Positions 34,601-47,756 of a DNA stretch of 64,000 bases are shown one piece after another. The notes beneath the pieces were generated by a model that worked only from the letters and a program-made list of their open reading frames with translations, did no database searches and was not told where the DNA came from. The stretch is from Lycorma delicatula (lineage: Eukaryota > Arthropoda > Insecta > Hemiptera > Fulgoridae). The translations under genes were made by a program, and so were the position numbers. Position 1 is the stretch's first letter. Every line of letters starts with the position of its first letter. The stretch spans positions 193,609,034 through 193,673,033 of the forward strand of contig NC_134456.1 of NCBI RefSeq assembly GCF_047948215.1, written 5' to 3'.

Positions 34601-37600
34601 GCACACCAGAATAATTGAGTTATCGTATAATAGAAGATGGAGCTACTATTAATTATAAAAATAATGCTACCATGCGTGCCCAGATAGCATGGATTCGTTA
34701 ATAAGTTTAAATATATCTACTACCTAAATTATTTCATAAATATCTATTTATTCCATTACATACATACTTGTTATTTCACAAACCAATTAAATTTTAAAAG
34801 GAAAACGAAATAAAAAATATTTTATTGGTTTATACTATATTAAAAAAATTAGGAAACCCGATTCACCAAAAATGTAACTCAACCCCAAGGCATAATATTA
34901 GAGCAGCTAATGGATAGGAAAACATTCCATCGGAAAAGCTGATTGATGCTGAACAACACGAATATCATGGACCCAGGAAATCTAAAGGTAACCACATCCT
35001 TAACATGAATTTAACCTTCGGCCAAATTAAGGGAATATCATAGAAAAGGTAGGGATCAAGAATAAGAAAAAGGGGATAGCCAATGATTCCCTAAGAAAGG
35101 AACAATCTCACAAACCTCTCAAAACACTGGGCTTGATTTATTCCATTCACAGACCGTCGTGAGATGGGGATATATTTACCAAGGCTAGCAGGCACACATT
35201 ACCGATCAATAATTATGCACTGGCTAGCTCAAATATACGTCAACAATTGTTTTTCTCTAGATACTACAGAACTGTCTGAAACAGACTCAGGTGTCCTTAA
35301 GAAATATTTGCCAACCCTAAAACTACGTTGCGTATGGTAGTATCTATAGTAATTAAACTACTTAAATCGTTCAAATAGATGCCTATCTGTAAGTATTTTA
35401 TCATTACTAACTACTGTTATTTTCTGTGACAGAAAAAATAATTCAGCGTCAAATACCAGAATAAATTCTAATTAGATCTAACATAATTTTACAGAAGTTT
35501 ATGACAGTTAGGAAAAATTATAGATTCACATTACAAAATATCTTCAACGGCAAAATATTATCGATAAAAGAAAAATTTTCAGTTTCAAAACGACAGTTTT
35601 AGTCTGGAATTTTGAAGTATAAAACTGATAATCTCATTTATCACGCATTTATTAATATTATGCAATTTTATTCATAATAGTCAGTAATATTAATTAATAA
35701 ATGTAGACCCAAAGATATTAATTCCAAACATCATAATATTTAATAAGGGTTAGTAACGATGAATTCTATCTCTTGATTTATGTTTAAATATTAAGTTTAT
35801 ACAATACCACAATGCGTAAGTATATAATATTTGGATTCTCTCTTGGGTTCAAACCGAAAGAAAAATAGGAAATTTGTAACGTTTTGAAAAGAATACTATA
35901 AAGAGAATTTATTCTTAGAGGTTTTAAAAGTAGAGAATAAAAAAGTACTACAGCCTACTCATAAACATTTCCATTTTATGGCAGTAGACCCACCAAAAAG
36001 CAGTGAAGAACTATTTTCAGTGACATTATTGCTTGAAGTAAAATATGTTATTTATACATTCGAAAAAATATAACACTATTAGAAAAGCAATGAGTTAACA
36101 TTACGACAAAGAAAAAAAGATATACAAGTAAATTATATAACATAAAAACAACAAATAAATAGATTCAATTGTCAATGCTACTACCAAAGAAATAATATAG
36201 CTAAAACAATATTATTAAAGAAAATTTGAAACTGAAAATATTTAATTATTTAGAACAAACTTAATATAAAATCATATATTACAGAATATCTATTGAAGAC
36301 ATACATTACTGAAGTAAGACGTTCATAACGGATTCTAGCTGTGATTGAAAAATTCAATCAATTCCTTCCATCAAAGTCCAAAAAAACTTCGAATAAAAAA
36401 TACAAAATTAGTAATAGAAATAATAATAACATTGTACTAATATAAATAAATAAATTTATTAATCTAATATTAATTTTAATTAATATTAGTCTAATTAATT
36501 AGTTTCTAATAATCAACTATTATTATTCTACTTCTGTTAAAAAATAAATAAATTATGCATTAAAAGAAATAATTCAGAAATGTTGGATATTGTCTCACGA
36601 TATTATAAAAATTAAATTATACACACATAAGTGGGAAAAAAAACCGAAGTTAATCAATATTTAATGTGCTTTATGGTATTAAAACTAAATCAGTAAATAA
36701 TATTTTTTATTGATAATAATTAAATATTAGTATTATTTCGACGTAGATATATAATACCAGAATAAAACTGAATATGTTCCACTGATTTTAAAATTGTTTT
36801 GTAATTAGAAAGGATAACTCTTCATCATCAAATCTAATTCAAAGTTGAACGAAATGTATTTTTAGAAGATGGAATACAACGGAAGGTTGCAGTTTCATAT
36901 GATAAAGCGATACTGTTATCAAAAGTTGATGGATAGAAGGTACCCATCTGGGTTCATTCATAATTCAAAAAATTCTTCATCGGTCTACACCGAGCTTTTT
37001 TAACAAACAAAAAATGAAAGAAAGCATATATACACTCTATTATGTAAAATAGATACCGAAAATACAGTGAAAGTACTGTACTTAGTGTTACTTCTTCACA
37101 ATGTATAAAAATGTAGAAGAGATTCAATTAGCATATGCTTTCATATAGTTGGCTGGAAACATTTGTGTTATACTGGCAACTGCGAACTTCTACCAAAATT
37201 CCGTAAGCAGAATACGAAGAGTAAAATTTAAAATCGTTTTTATTTTTATTTTTTTTTTTTTACTACGTTCCATGTTTAGTAATCCTCATATGACTTTCAT
37301 TATTTTAAATCTTCAGTTGTAAATGTTTTTTTACAGAAATAATCATAAAAAATTTAAAGATAAATAAATAAAAAAGAAAACTCACCAATTAGACATACAT
37401 ACATGGCCACATACATACTTAAGTTATCCCAGATTTAAATAGTTAGTAATTACATGAAAGGTTATAAAAAAAAATTGTAAAAATATTGATTATTTATTCC
37501 GAAATTTGTATGTAGCTTGAAATTCAACCTTTCTTCCATACGACTACGTCGAAAATAATTATTAATCTTAAGACTTTACTTATTTTCTTATTTATTATTT

Positions 37601-40354
37601 TATAAAAAGATTTTTTTAAATCTTAAATTATTATTAAACCCGTTTTGAAATGAGTGGTACTCAATCCTGTGTTTCGGTAAGTTTACCCTGTCACTAGGTC
37701 ACAAGACGTAGTAGCAGATATCTGAATTGTAATTGTAGTTCTCCCTCAACTACCGCTGTGATAGAGTTTGAAAATTCTCGTCTTGCTAATTTCCACATTG
37801 ATAGCACTCATTAAAAAAAAAGTGAAAACGTTTTTAGAATTGGAACGGTTTTAATCAAAATTTTTCAAAATATTCTTCAAAATGGTATTTTTTTATAACA
37901 TTATTACATAAGCTAAGAACACCCATGTGGAAATTTTTCAAAAGGTTCAACATTCGTCAAATATGTTACCATCAAATAGCTCTCATACGATTTTTTGAAA
38001 TAAATTTATTAAGACGAAATCTTCAGTAACATAAGATTTATATTTAATAAACCGAATTGCGTGATTGTAAGAAAAAACACAGCCACCAAATTTAGGGCAA
38101 TACACACACAATTTTGTAACTTATATTTTTGAATCGAAGGGCCAAAATTTTTAATTTATTAAATTTTCTTAATTTTTTTCATTTAATAACTAATGGTGTA
38201 CATTTATTACCGATCATATCATAATAATTTTCTTTTTTCTTTTATCATTTAATTTTGTTTTTGTATGTATATTGTTTATAAAAATATTGTCATATCAATG
38301 AGTTAGGAAAACAAATTTTGAGACTAATCCGTATAGTTTCATCAACTTTAAATGGAAATAAATAAATCATTGACAAAACAAAATTTCGGAGATGAGATTA
38401 CTTTTTGACCGAAAGCATGACTTTCTTTCTTTTGGTTATGCAATATAAACCTTGATACACATATATACTTTATATATATATATATATGTATATAATATAT
38501 ATATATTAATGTAGTGTATGCAATACACAATTGTAACACTTGTGTAATAGCGGTTACAGAATAGCGTGTGATATAAAATACGGCTATAACTTACAACAAA
38601 GATTGGATTTTCAATTCTATCGCTAACTAAACATCAGAACAATCAGCATCATAACATGACATGACGAATAGAAATTGTTTTATTCAAATGTACATATAAA
38701 ATCCTGAAACATAGAAACACATTTATCCAAATCTAATTTCAAAAATTGAAATGAGGACAGCGAACATAGAAATCGCATCAATCAGGTTCCACGCTTTGAT
38801 TATATTTCAAACTGTTCTGAACTTTCAGAGTAGATTGCTGGGAGTGTATACAGAAATATACAAAATCGCAATAAATAACTTGATCTAAAAATAAAATATG
38901 TTAAAATTGCTGTCATCTATTTTACATTCAATAAATAATTAATATTATTTGATTAGTATTATTTTTTAAACTAATTAAAATAAATCCTACGCTAGTAAAT
39001 TGAGTTACGCCTTTTAAAAAAGAAAACCTCATTATGTACTCGTAGTTTGAAAGTATTTAAAGAAACTAAAACAAATAGAATATTACAAATGACTTGCAGC
39101 AATACCCAGCATCGATTTTTAATAACTTCTTTTTCTTATTAAAAACTATGAACCTTTCACATTCTACGAGAAAACGAAATAAAAATGTATTAGAAATTAG
39201 ATTCCTTGTATCTGTTAAAGTGATAAATTGATGGGCCAATTTTTGTAAAAAAACCTCTAACAATTTTCTTCAGTTGTCAGATTTAAAATTCATAAAATTG
39301 AAAAAAAAAATGGAGGGAAATAGGAACAGAACTTTTGAGAAAATCCGTGTAATTGACTTCCGATGTCCAGCAAATTCTAACCAAACCACTTGATATTTAG
39401 TAATAATCTAAAAACAAAACAAATAATTTTGCGTTTTTAAAAAGCTTTTTTAAATTTATTTATTTATCCTTATATTATATAGATTATAAATGCTGTACTC
39501 ATTATTGCTTTTTTCAAAGCAAACATATAATAATAAAAAACGGATCATTCATTATTTGTACCCTAGAACATTTGAATCCATTTTAATAAAAGAAACATGG
39601 AATGACTTCCCAAAATAATATAATTGATATTTTTTATATTTAATTGAAAACAGAAAAAAAAAATCAGTTAAAAAGATTTTCTTTAAAAGTTGTAGTTAAA
39701 AAAGACTTCAACTGGAAGCCGATGTCTATTAAAATCAGCCCCTGTTTCGATCTTTAGTAAAAATCAAACCAAAACTTATAGAATGAAAAATAAAATTTCA
39801 GTTAGATATTAGGTAAAAAAAAAACAGTAAGATTATTTCCATTAAACGATCTGAAAAATTACCACGTTACGACAGACTGAAAAAAATTCTATTACATATA
39901 TCTTCTGTTCTAAAAAACACAATAAAGAGTGCAACATAATAAAAAAAAAGAAAAAAGAATAGTGAAAAATAAAGTACTTTCTGGTGTGACAATTTCAATT
40001 TAACATCTGCTTCTTTTCTTGTTAACGTTTTACTTTTTTTTGCCATAACGTTTAAAGAAAATTACAGTTCGTGAAAGCAAATTTTATTTACTTGAACGCT
40101 TAACATAATACTAAGCAAAAATATATTGCTGTGTGTGCTACACATACACACACACATACATATATATATATATATGTAGTACAGCCTGGACATATATAGC
40201 CTATATAGGTCTACCCTGGACCCCCTGATGTGTTTGTTATTAAATATTTTACAGATATTCATGAAAGAAAAAAGAACTTGTCATTTTATTTCCTACTGAA
40301 GTAAAACGATTAATTTTTGTTTCTTTGGTGCATATCTTTAATATATTAACTCCC
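34601..40354. other. AT-rich DNA without recognised genes
   Basis: I recognise no gene or transposon coding sequence. A moderately GC-richer patch at 34860-35340 holds no open frame of note. TA microsatellite stretches occur near 38467-38506 and a CA/TA run near 40141-40176. Minus-strand frames at 38348-38539 and 40062-40262 are produced by those repeats. Confidence 0.45.
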
Positions 40355-40509
40355 TAGACGGGGCTAGGGCTGCGATCTATGGCTTAAAATCTTCCCTGGG
40401 ATAACACGAAGGTATTCTGAAAAATCGAAAGCAATCGGTCGTTAATTCTTGCGTGATGATGTTGTAAACAAACAGACAGATCCACAAACTTTCGCATTTA
40501 TATATAAGA
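40355..40509 (-). mobile_element. Helitron-like 5' end, second copy
   Basis: On the minus strand this begins TCTTATATATAAATGCG at 40509, preceded by A, and matches 545-719 over about 150 bp at roughly 70% identity (shared blocks such as CATCACGC, GTTATCCCA, TTTTAAGC). The left limit near 40355 contains CCCTAGACGGGGCTAGGG, itself a small inverted repeat that may be the 3' end of a very short derivative or a truncation point. Confidence 0.55.
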
Positions 40510-40653
40510 TATATATATTACGCTACATACTATTTACATAATTAAACCGATGCAAAAATACATGGCTAAATCGCAGTCAATTTTTACCAAAGAATTAACA
40601 TATCTAAATTTCTACATAGTGGGGGTCATGCATACGTAGGAAATTAAACATTA

Positions 40654-40658
<5 letters not shown>

Positions 40659-40724
<66 letters not shown>

Positions 40725-40739
40725 GCGCGCGCGTGTGTG
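40659..40739. repeat. (AT)n(GT)n composite microsatellite
   Basis: About fifteen AT dinucleotides pass into about fourteen GT dinucleotides, then degenerate GTGCGCGC. Confidence 0.95.
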
Positions 40740-42609
40740 AGGACCATCTTTGACATCACGTTTTATAAATATTTTCTGTTATTTAAATTAATATTTAGCA
40801 GATGTCCTATGTTACCCTCTTCATTCTCCTTTATTATTCATCCACCTTGATGTTTAACAACAGACATCACCTGTCTCCTACTCAGTACTTCCGCTAATAA
40901 CAATAATCGGCTGTAATTACATTAATCCTCTACTATCCAGCACTAAGTTTTCCTTCTTTTAACAGTCTTGAGTGTATTTCTCCCGTCACCAATTTTCTAC
41001 AATAACGTCCACCCAAAAACTGTCTCCAAATTTCCTACATAAACATAAAATCACAAGTTCAATATGGTCCTTCTGATCTATGATATGCTAACGAAAACTC
41101 AATATTCTGTTTTATATTAAATGTATGCAAGGTGTTTAGATACCATATCAAAACACTGGAGGCGATTTGATACGAGGCACTTGTACTGAAAACTGGATTG
41201 GCATTTCAAAGTTTAACAAGCATTCCGTTTTAGGATTGCTAGACAGAATGAGGAAACTTTTTCCAATTGCATTCTTCACTAGCTAATATACCATTGTATA
41301 TCAACATGCCAGGCCCGCTAAAATGCAAGGAATAATCAATCTAACGATTAAAAATTTTATCTGTTAACAGCAAGGAATGGATGTGCATTAAACATCATTA
41401 CTCTTAGAGAAAGCAACTTTACTAGTACCGCCAGTATCTTGGACGCTTTATTGATGAAAACTGAGTAATACGTTTACTACACAGTGAAAATATTTATGGA
41501 ATAATTTATTTCAGAAAAGAAGATAATAATCAAACTTAAGGGGCATATTTACTTGTCAACGACTCTAAAAATAATAAATACATGAAAAAATGACGTAAAT
41601 ACGTTATTTATGATTAATGTGTGCTATATGTTACGGTCAAAGACGATCAAAAAATGGAATATGAAACCATTAAATGTGCATTCTATAAATGTACGTCTGT
41701 CTACTCAGTCCACCACCAAAGTGGAACGAATATTTTAGATAACCGTCCTAAAGCGTTGAAAAAGATTTTGAATATTTATTAAAAAATAAAATAAAACAAG
41801 TCGCCAAACGTTCCACGATAGGAGAATACTCTGAAAAGGAGTAGGGAGTAAGGTTTCCCTGAGTTCCGGGAATCGTTCCACGCAATTGTGCAGATGAAAC
41901 GATGGTACAGTTAAGGGGTGAAGGAGGAATAAAAAGAAGGTATAATAATGTTTTGAAAGAGAATTACAAAAGACGACGACACTAGCAGTAGTTGAATTGT
42001 GAATGTACGGGCGCGATGTAATCGAGGTCCGGTGGTTGTTGGTCGCTAGGGTCGGCATGAATTTTGCAAAGGTTCCAGACTATCCTGAGGGCAATTGTTT
42101 TGATTAATGTCCATGCAGGTCGGTTTAATACAATTTCCTCCTTCCCTAAATCGGACATAGAAACGGGTAACGTAAAGGGTAGGGAAGACTTTCTTGTCTG
42201 ACCTAACGAAGGTGTTTCTATTTAATTGAATTGTACCGTAGTGACTGATTAAACTAGCAGCAGATGTAAAGCTGTTTTGTTTATCTTTATACCTTGAATG
42301 ACTACTTGATTCAGTTTGCATAAGTCGGTAACTCGTCTCATTTTCATTACGGCTTTATCCGTTGTGATTTCCATTCTCAACTGCTGTCCTTTCAGTAAAA
42401 CTACATTAAGTCTACCTGAATATGTACGTAATAAGCAGATATGTACGATGATGAAATTTATCATACGTACACAAGACCTCTCAACAAATTATGTCTGAAT
42501 GATAGTCAAGTTATAATAAGATTTATTACTACTATTAGAAGAAGAGCCAACTTTTATTATCTCACACGCCGCTTAAACACGTCCTAGATAATAGAAATAT
42601 TTCGAATTA
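40740..42609. other. Slightly GC-richer DNA, no gene recognised
   Basis: Between 41700 and 42500 base composition is more balanced and open frames of 60-107 codons occur on the minus strand (41735-42058, 42046-42321, 42249-42464). None has a motif I recognise and none is bounded by convincing splice sites. The patch could hold unrecognised exon or old transposon sequence. Confidence 0.35.
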
Positions 42610-45350
42610 AAAAAAATTTTTTTTTTGCTCAATAATAATTATAATTACAATCGACTGTCCTGCGGACCCATAAGTAAATTGACAAGATGATCTTTAAGGA
42701 ACCCCCAAAATAAGTAATACACAAAAAATAGTTGCAAGTAAATCTAAAGACCAATCTGATATTTCAAGCTCGGTCATAAATCACAAAACATTAATTTCAG
42801 CACCATATAGCCCACAAGAACAAACATTAATAAAAAAAATAAAAAGATTAAAAAAAAAAAGAAGTAACAAAGAAATTAGATACGACACCACTAAACCTGA
42901 CTGTGTTAAGACTCCAAACTGTTACGCAGATCCTAGGTCGAGTACGTGGACACCTCTCAATCGTGACGTCCCTGCTGTTATCGAGTAGATTAACTGAAAA
43001 GCTGTTTACATGATTTTCAAGCATCTGCAAGTATTTGACACTGCGCTGCTGTGCAATCTCACGAATCAACGGGAGCTCCAGATAACCGTGAATCTCATCA
43101 TTCCGCGTGAACCAAGGCGCTTCGGCAATCACCCTCGCTACTTTGTTCTGGAATCGTTGTATAATTTTCACATTATTAGTACTAGCTGTTCCCCATAATT
43201 CTACACCGTACGTCAGATTGGCCGCAGGATAGCCTTATAAATTAAGATCTTGTTGGATAACGTGAAGCTTAAGTTCCTCCATAGGAACCAATGAAGTTTC
43301 CTGTACTATGCGTTCAGCTGTTTCCTATTCATCCTCACGTGACACTTCCAGTTCAAACTCTGATCCCGGTGAAGTACCAGGTACCGTACAGACTCCGTTT
43401 GCGGGATTAAGACACCATCAAAGTACACAACCGGACAGTTACCCCTCCGCATGGCAAATGTGACGTGCTTCGACTTACCTTGGATTAACCTTAACCCTCC
43501 ATTTTTACTGCCACTCGTAGACACGGTCTAGCGCCATTTGTAGGTCCTGCGAGGCTAGACCAGGATCTTTGTTAACGGCCAGGATAGCAGTGTCATCGGC
43601 GAAACTGGCGACGATGCAATCATCCAGGGCCGGAATGTCCGCAGGGAATATGGAATACAATACAGGGCCCAGCACAGAGTCCTACCCAATCACAGGACCC
43701 AAACCAATCTCATAGAATCTTAAATCATTACATTTCATCTGAGCGAAACGCCCAAGACGCTTAAGATAATTCCGCAAGACTAGGCAGTAGGCTGAAGAGG
43801 TTGTAGCTTTAACTTGTACACCAGGACGGGTATTCAAACCTTATAAAAGACTTGCTGGATGTCTAAGAACGCCGCCGAGCAGAATTTCCTTTACTCCAGA
43901 AACCTACTGATGACAGTGCTCGATTGTGTAATGGCTACATCTGAACCCAAACTGGTGGTTTGGAATTATCCTCTTACTCTCCAACACTGGCCGAAGCCTG
44001 TGCAGTGTAGCTTCTCAAATAATTTAGATAAGATCGGTAATAAGTCGTTAACATCTATATCACTTGGGCCCTCTTCATCGTGGGTTTGGAACGTTACCAC
44101 TAGGTGTGAAGCAAACAGATCGGCCTTCTCCTTGTCAGTCCTCGCCCACAATCCAGTACGCCTCTGTAGGGCGGGGAGTGTTCCTGGGGATCTTTGCAGG
44201 TCTTTCGTTGCCTTCCATAAGGAGCACCCGTCCCCATTCAGGAGAGAAAGATTTCCTACGTACTCCTTGAATGTCTCGTCCCTGATAGTCTTCGAGAAAA
44301 TTAGTTCTGTCACTCGGATAGGTATTGCCTCTGGCTAAGTGAAAATCTCCAGGTGCGGACCACCATGCTCCATCCTGCAAGACCGACGTCAAAAGGTATG
44401 CCGCGTAATCAATACCCCCAGGGATATCCAGTGGGGACAGATCACTTAGTTTCTTCGATCCAGTCCTGGTAAGAAACCCAATCCTTTCGTCTCGTATGAA
44501 GAATAGGCCTCCCTTTTCTCCTCAGCACCATTTTTCTTAATGTAAGCAGAACGTGCGAGTGCCGATGAATCACAGAGGCCTTCAATCAGAGTGTATGCAG
44601 ATGATATACCCGAGGTGACAAAAAAAGGCAAGCAAATCCGGGATCTTCGTCAGGTCCGTAGGCTAGTATGTCGGTTGGAAACCTGATACTACTTCCAGGC
44701 GCAGATTCTGGACTCATCTCCTCAGCATTCTACCCCTGGCGGTTAGCAATCGGGAACACCACAGTGAATCCTTCACGTTCCAGTCTTCTCCGGCGATAAA
44801 TCTAAGAGTCGCAAACTAATCGGAAAACAACTCTTCAATTACAGTACACCGCGGACAGCCTAATAGCCCCCAATCATTCTGTAATTTCAACCGTGGTTGC
44901 CTGAATCTGGTCGGTGCAAAAGCCCGGAAGTTGGTGATGCCGCAAAGAACTCTGAACCAGAACCGCGGTTCCTCTATGGGCACTCCCATCTGGGTGATTC
45001 GTCACCTACACAGAATAACCGTGAAGCCTAAGATAGTTCCGGTCAGTAAAGTGCGTTTCCGATATAAAATTACGTCCAGGAAATTGAAGACTCCCATAAC
45101 CTCTAGTTCCTCACGCCTAGAAAGTAGGCCGTTAATGTTTCAGTAACGACTTGTAGAAATCTGGACATCAACAGATTTTGGAAAGCACCTGGGTGAGCAA
45201 GCTATCAGATTCTCAATCTGTTCTGTAAGTCTATATTTGCTGAAAGCCTGTCCAACTTGTCTACACTGCCCTCACTAGCACGCCAGCTGCCGTAGCATAC
45301 GTTTTATGGAGAGATTCAGGCTTCGCATTGACTGTCATCGGTATTTCACG
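42610..45350 (-). mobile_element. Jockey-like non-LTR retrotransposon, degraded
   Basis: A GC-rich island of about 2.5 kb on the minus strand with endonuclease, reverse transcriptase and C-terminal segments in order from 45.2 kb down to 42.85 kb, followed by AT-rich sequence to about 42615 that may be the 3' UTR ending in an A run (T run at 42616-42625 on the plus strand). The 5' end near 45350 cuts into the start of the endonuclease domain; no ORF1 (gag-like) is present, so it is 5'-truncated. The edges are set by coding similarity and composition. Confidence 0.75.
42848..45170 (-). pseudogene. Jockey-like ORF2 (endonuclease-RT) pseudogene
   Basis: ORF2 of Jockey-type elements nicks the target and copies the RNA into DNA. 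In order: NINGLLSRREELEVMGV (start of the APE-type endonuclease, near 45130), HRGTAVLVQSSL and later AIRLSAVYC; the pre-polymerase linker (LFASHLVVTFQTHDEE, SKLFEKLHCTGF, 43966-44313); DSVLGPVLYSIFPADIPAL; the catalytic FADD box at 43592-43603 (SFADDTAILAVNKDPG); the thumb region ESVRYLVLHRDQSLNWKCHV (near 43380); and the C-terminus KIIQRFQNKVARVIAEAPWF, TRNDEIHGYLELPL (42848-43171). The pieces lie in different frames with stops between them, so several frameshifts and nonsense changes have killed it. The catalytic Asp pair is still encoded. Confidence 0.85.
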
Positions 45351-46968
45351 ACCCAAATATGATTTGAATAAATTTATTTATTAAAAATAATAAACTATTT
45401 AACTAAGTTTTCATATTTTTTAAATAATTGTTACAATATATGCTCCAGCAATACTCCACGTTATTAAAAAAAAAAGTTTGTAGAATTGCAGTTTTATTTG
45501 AGATAAAAAACTTCCAATATTTATGACACTGTTGTGTGATGAAACCGCACAATTTCCTTTTTAATTATAAAATATGTAATTAGTATTTATTTTTTGAAAT
45601 ACTATAACAGAAGCTAGTATTAGACAGTCTATATTTAAATAATGTACAGTATTTATAGCTTATACTAAGTGTTAAACAAAACCGATGCTTTAATTTCTAA
45701 TTCGGGATGTATTTATCTCCGGAAAGCTGCAAAAGTATTTTTCGACGTTTTGAATTCCTAATTCTAATTACCAGCTAGGTGTAATAAATAACAGTACTCG
45801 CTATACTTTATCAGTCTTGATAAAATTCGGCTCGACTAAATAATTAAAACGGTAGTCATTTTTGTTTCCATTTTGTTAATGAAAAAAAAAAAAAAACGTT
45901 TTGACAATGATGACTGTTCGAAAGGAATTAGGAAAATAGTATACAGAGATAATAAACATTAAATTTCATTCTGCTCTATGTACCGAAACGATATTTATTA
46001 ATGTTTCATGAAAACATAACACAAAAAACACTAATCCAAAAGCTTCAAAAAATTATTAAAAAAAGGAAAAAACCAAATATTATTATTAATTCTATGTAGT
46101 ACTTTATTTGAACTTACGCTTTTACTTTTTTTTAACTAATTTTAATTTTGTTTTCATGATATTCCTTTTTCTCCACTTTTTCAAAGCTTAAGTTACAAAA
46201 AAATTCTGTTTTATTTATATATATTTTTTTTTTTTCAGTAAAGGAGTGCATAATATATTTAAGCTTCATAGACAGGCAAGAACCCAAAATAGTGAAAAAG
46301 TACTTTTTTATCGTTTCAAAGTTGTCCTCTGGTGATAGCAAGTCACGTCTATGCAACCATTATTTGCAAACATTCAATACATTTATCGGAGTGGGATTCT
46401 ATGTTCAAGATCGCTGTAAATAGACTTTAGTAGTAACTATTGATTTATTTTATTGCTTTTAACTTTTTTATATGTATATATGGGAGTATATAAAACAAAT
46501 TAGGTTTAGTTTTTATTATTACTTTTTTTTTTGTAACACATTCGTTTTAAAAAAAAACTTTTAAAACTAAAACGGAAACATCCTTTTAAATAAATAAACT
46601 TGTAAAAAAAAAACAACCGTGTGCTATATATTGTTAAAAATATTATAATAATAGATTTTAATGATTATTATTTATCATCTATGAACCGATTTTGCCACAA
46701 AACAACACTGAAAGCAAAAATCGGGAATAAAATTATTATTTACTTTTAAATTACTACTTAGAAGGGATTACAAAAATAATATTAAAACTGTACAGTTAAT
46801 AAAATAATAATAACAAAATCCGATATAAAAATAATGCTTTTTGAATCTTCTTTAAATTTCTATAGTAAATGTCGGCGCAAATTAACAGTTACAAAGTAAT
46901 CAGAGGTTGGTTATTTTCAATCATAACCATCAAAAAACCAATTTCATTGTAAACGTTTTGATGAATCA
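45351..46968. other. AT-rich DNA without recognised genes
   Basis: Poly-A and poly-T runs and TA-rich sequence only; no supported coding or mobile sequence. Confidence 0.45.
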
Positions 46969-47275
46969 TCTTACGACAAAAACAGAATGAAAAAATGTAA
47001 ATGTTCGTTTGTTCAAAATGTTAAATCTCCGAAAGTTCTTTACCGATTGCTTTGAAATTTTGACACAACGATGCAATCGAATACGCGCGTGTTTTTATAT
47101 ACCTACTATTAACATACCTAAGATGTCACACCTGTGACAGGTAAAAACATGATTTTTTGAAAAACAGCGCTATCTGTTCGGCGTAAAAGTCACACACGTT
47201 ATACTTAATATTTTACAATATTAAGTATAAGCGTGTGTCCGCTATAGACTAAAAAATTACTGAACCGATTTACGC

Positions 47276-47545
47276 GCGGGGAAAAAGGAAGAAAGGGAAA
47301 AATCGGAAAAGGTAAAAGGAAAGACGTAAAAAAGGGAAAATGGAAAAAAGAAAAAGGGGAAAAGGAAAAATGAAATGAAAAGAAGAAAGGAGAAAAGGGG
47401 GAATAAGGAAATATGAAGGGGAAACAGGAAACAAGGGAAAGAAAAATGGGGAAAGGAAAGGAGTGAAATGAAAGGGGAAAGGGAAAGCAAAAAGGAATAT
47501 GATAAATGAAAATGGGAAAAGGGAAAACGGGGAAAGGGAAAGGTT
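47276..47545. repeat. Polypurine tract on the plus strand
   Basis: About 270 bases with almost no pyrimidines, built of irregular GGGAAA, GAAAAGG and AAGGGGAAA units. It looks like an expanded simple repeat inside the Helitron-like element. Confidence 0.9.
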
Positions 47546-47614
47546 AAATTTTATGAAGTTTCGTAATGTTCATTTTGTTAATGTTTTATCAAACCTTCAA
47601 TTGTGTTCATTTAA

Positions 47615-47641
47615 TCTCTCTCTCACTCTTTCTCTCTCCCC

Positions 47642-47701
<60 letters not shown>
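47615..47701. repeat. (TC)n(TA)n composite microsatellite
   Basis: An imperfect TC stretch passes into pure TC, then into about seventeen TA dinucleotides. Confidence 0.95.
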
Positions 47702-47756
47702 TCAAATCTAACAATAGCGATGCACTGACGGGTCTGCTAGTATAAAATAAAATAGT

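Larger units (their letters stand above)
46969..47740 (+). mobile_element. Helitron-like element with polypurine core
   Basis: On the plus strand it starts TCTTACGAC at 46969 (host A before) and ends ACGGGTCTGCTAG at 47740 (host T after), fitting Helitron rules. The 5' part includes ATGTTCGTTTGTTCAAAATG and CCGATTGCTTTGAAATTTTG; a 20-bp-class hairpin lies at 47191-47238. The middle (47276-47545) is almost pure purine, GGGAAAAGG-like, followed by a (TC)n(TA)n microsatellite. No proteins are encoded; low-complexity frames at 47257-47490 and 47499-47711 are artefacts. The 5' end is degenerate, so its position is less sure than the 3' end. Confidence 0.6.

Noticed and set aside
43859..44338. 159-codon plus-strand frame
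   Set aside because: It is antisense to the Jockey-like ORF2, whose domains run on the minus strand.
47257..47711. Hydrophobic Ser/Leu/Phe-rich and IYIYIY frames
   Set aside because: They are translations of the polypurine tract and the TC/TA microsatellite.
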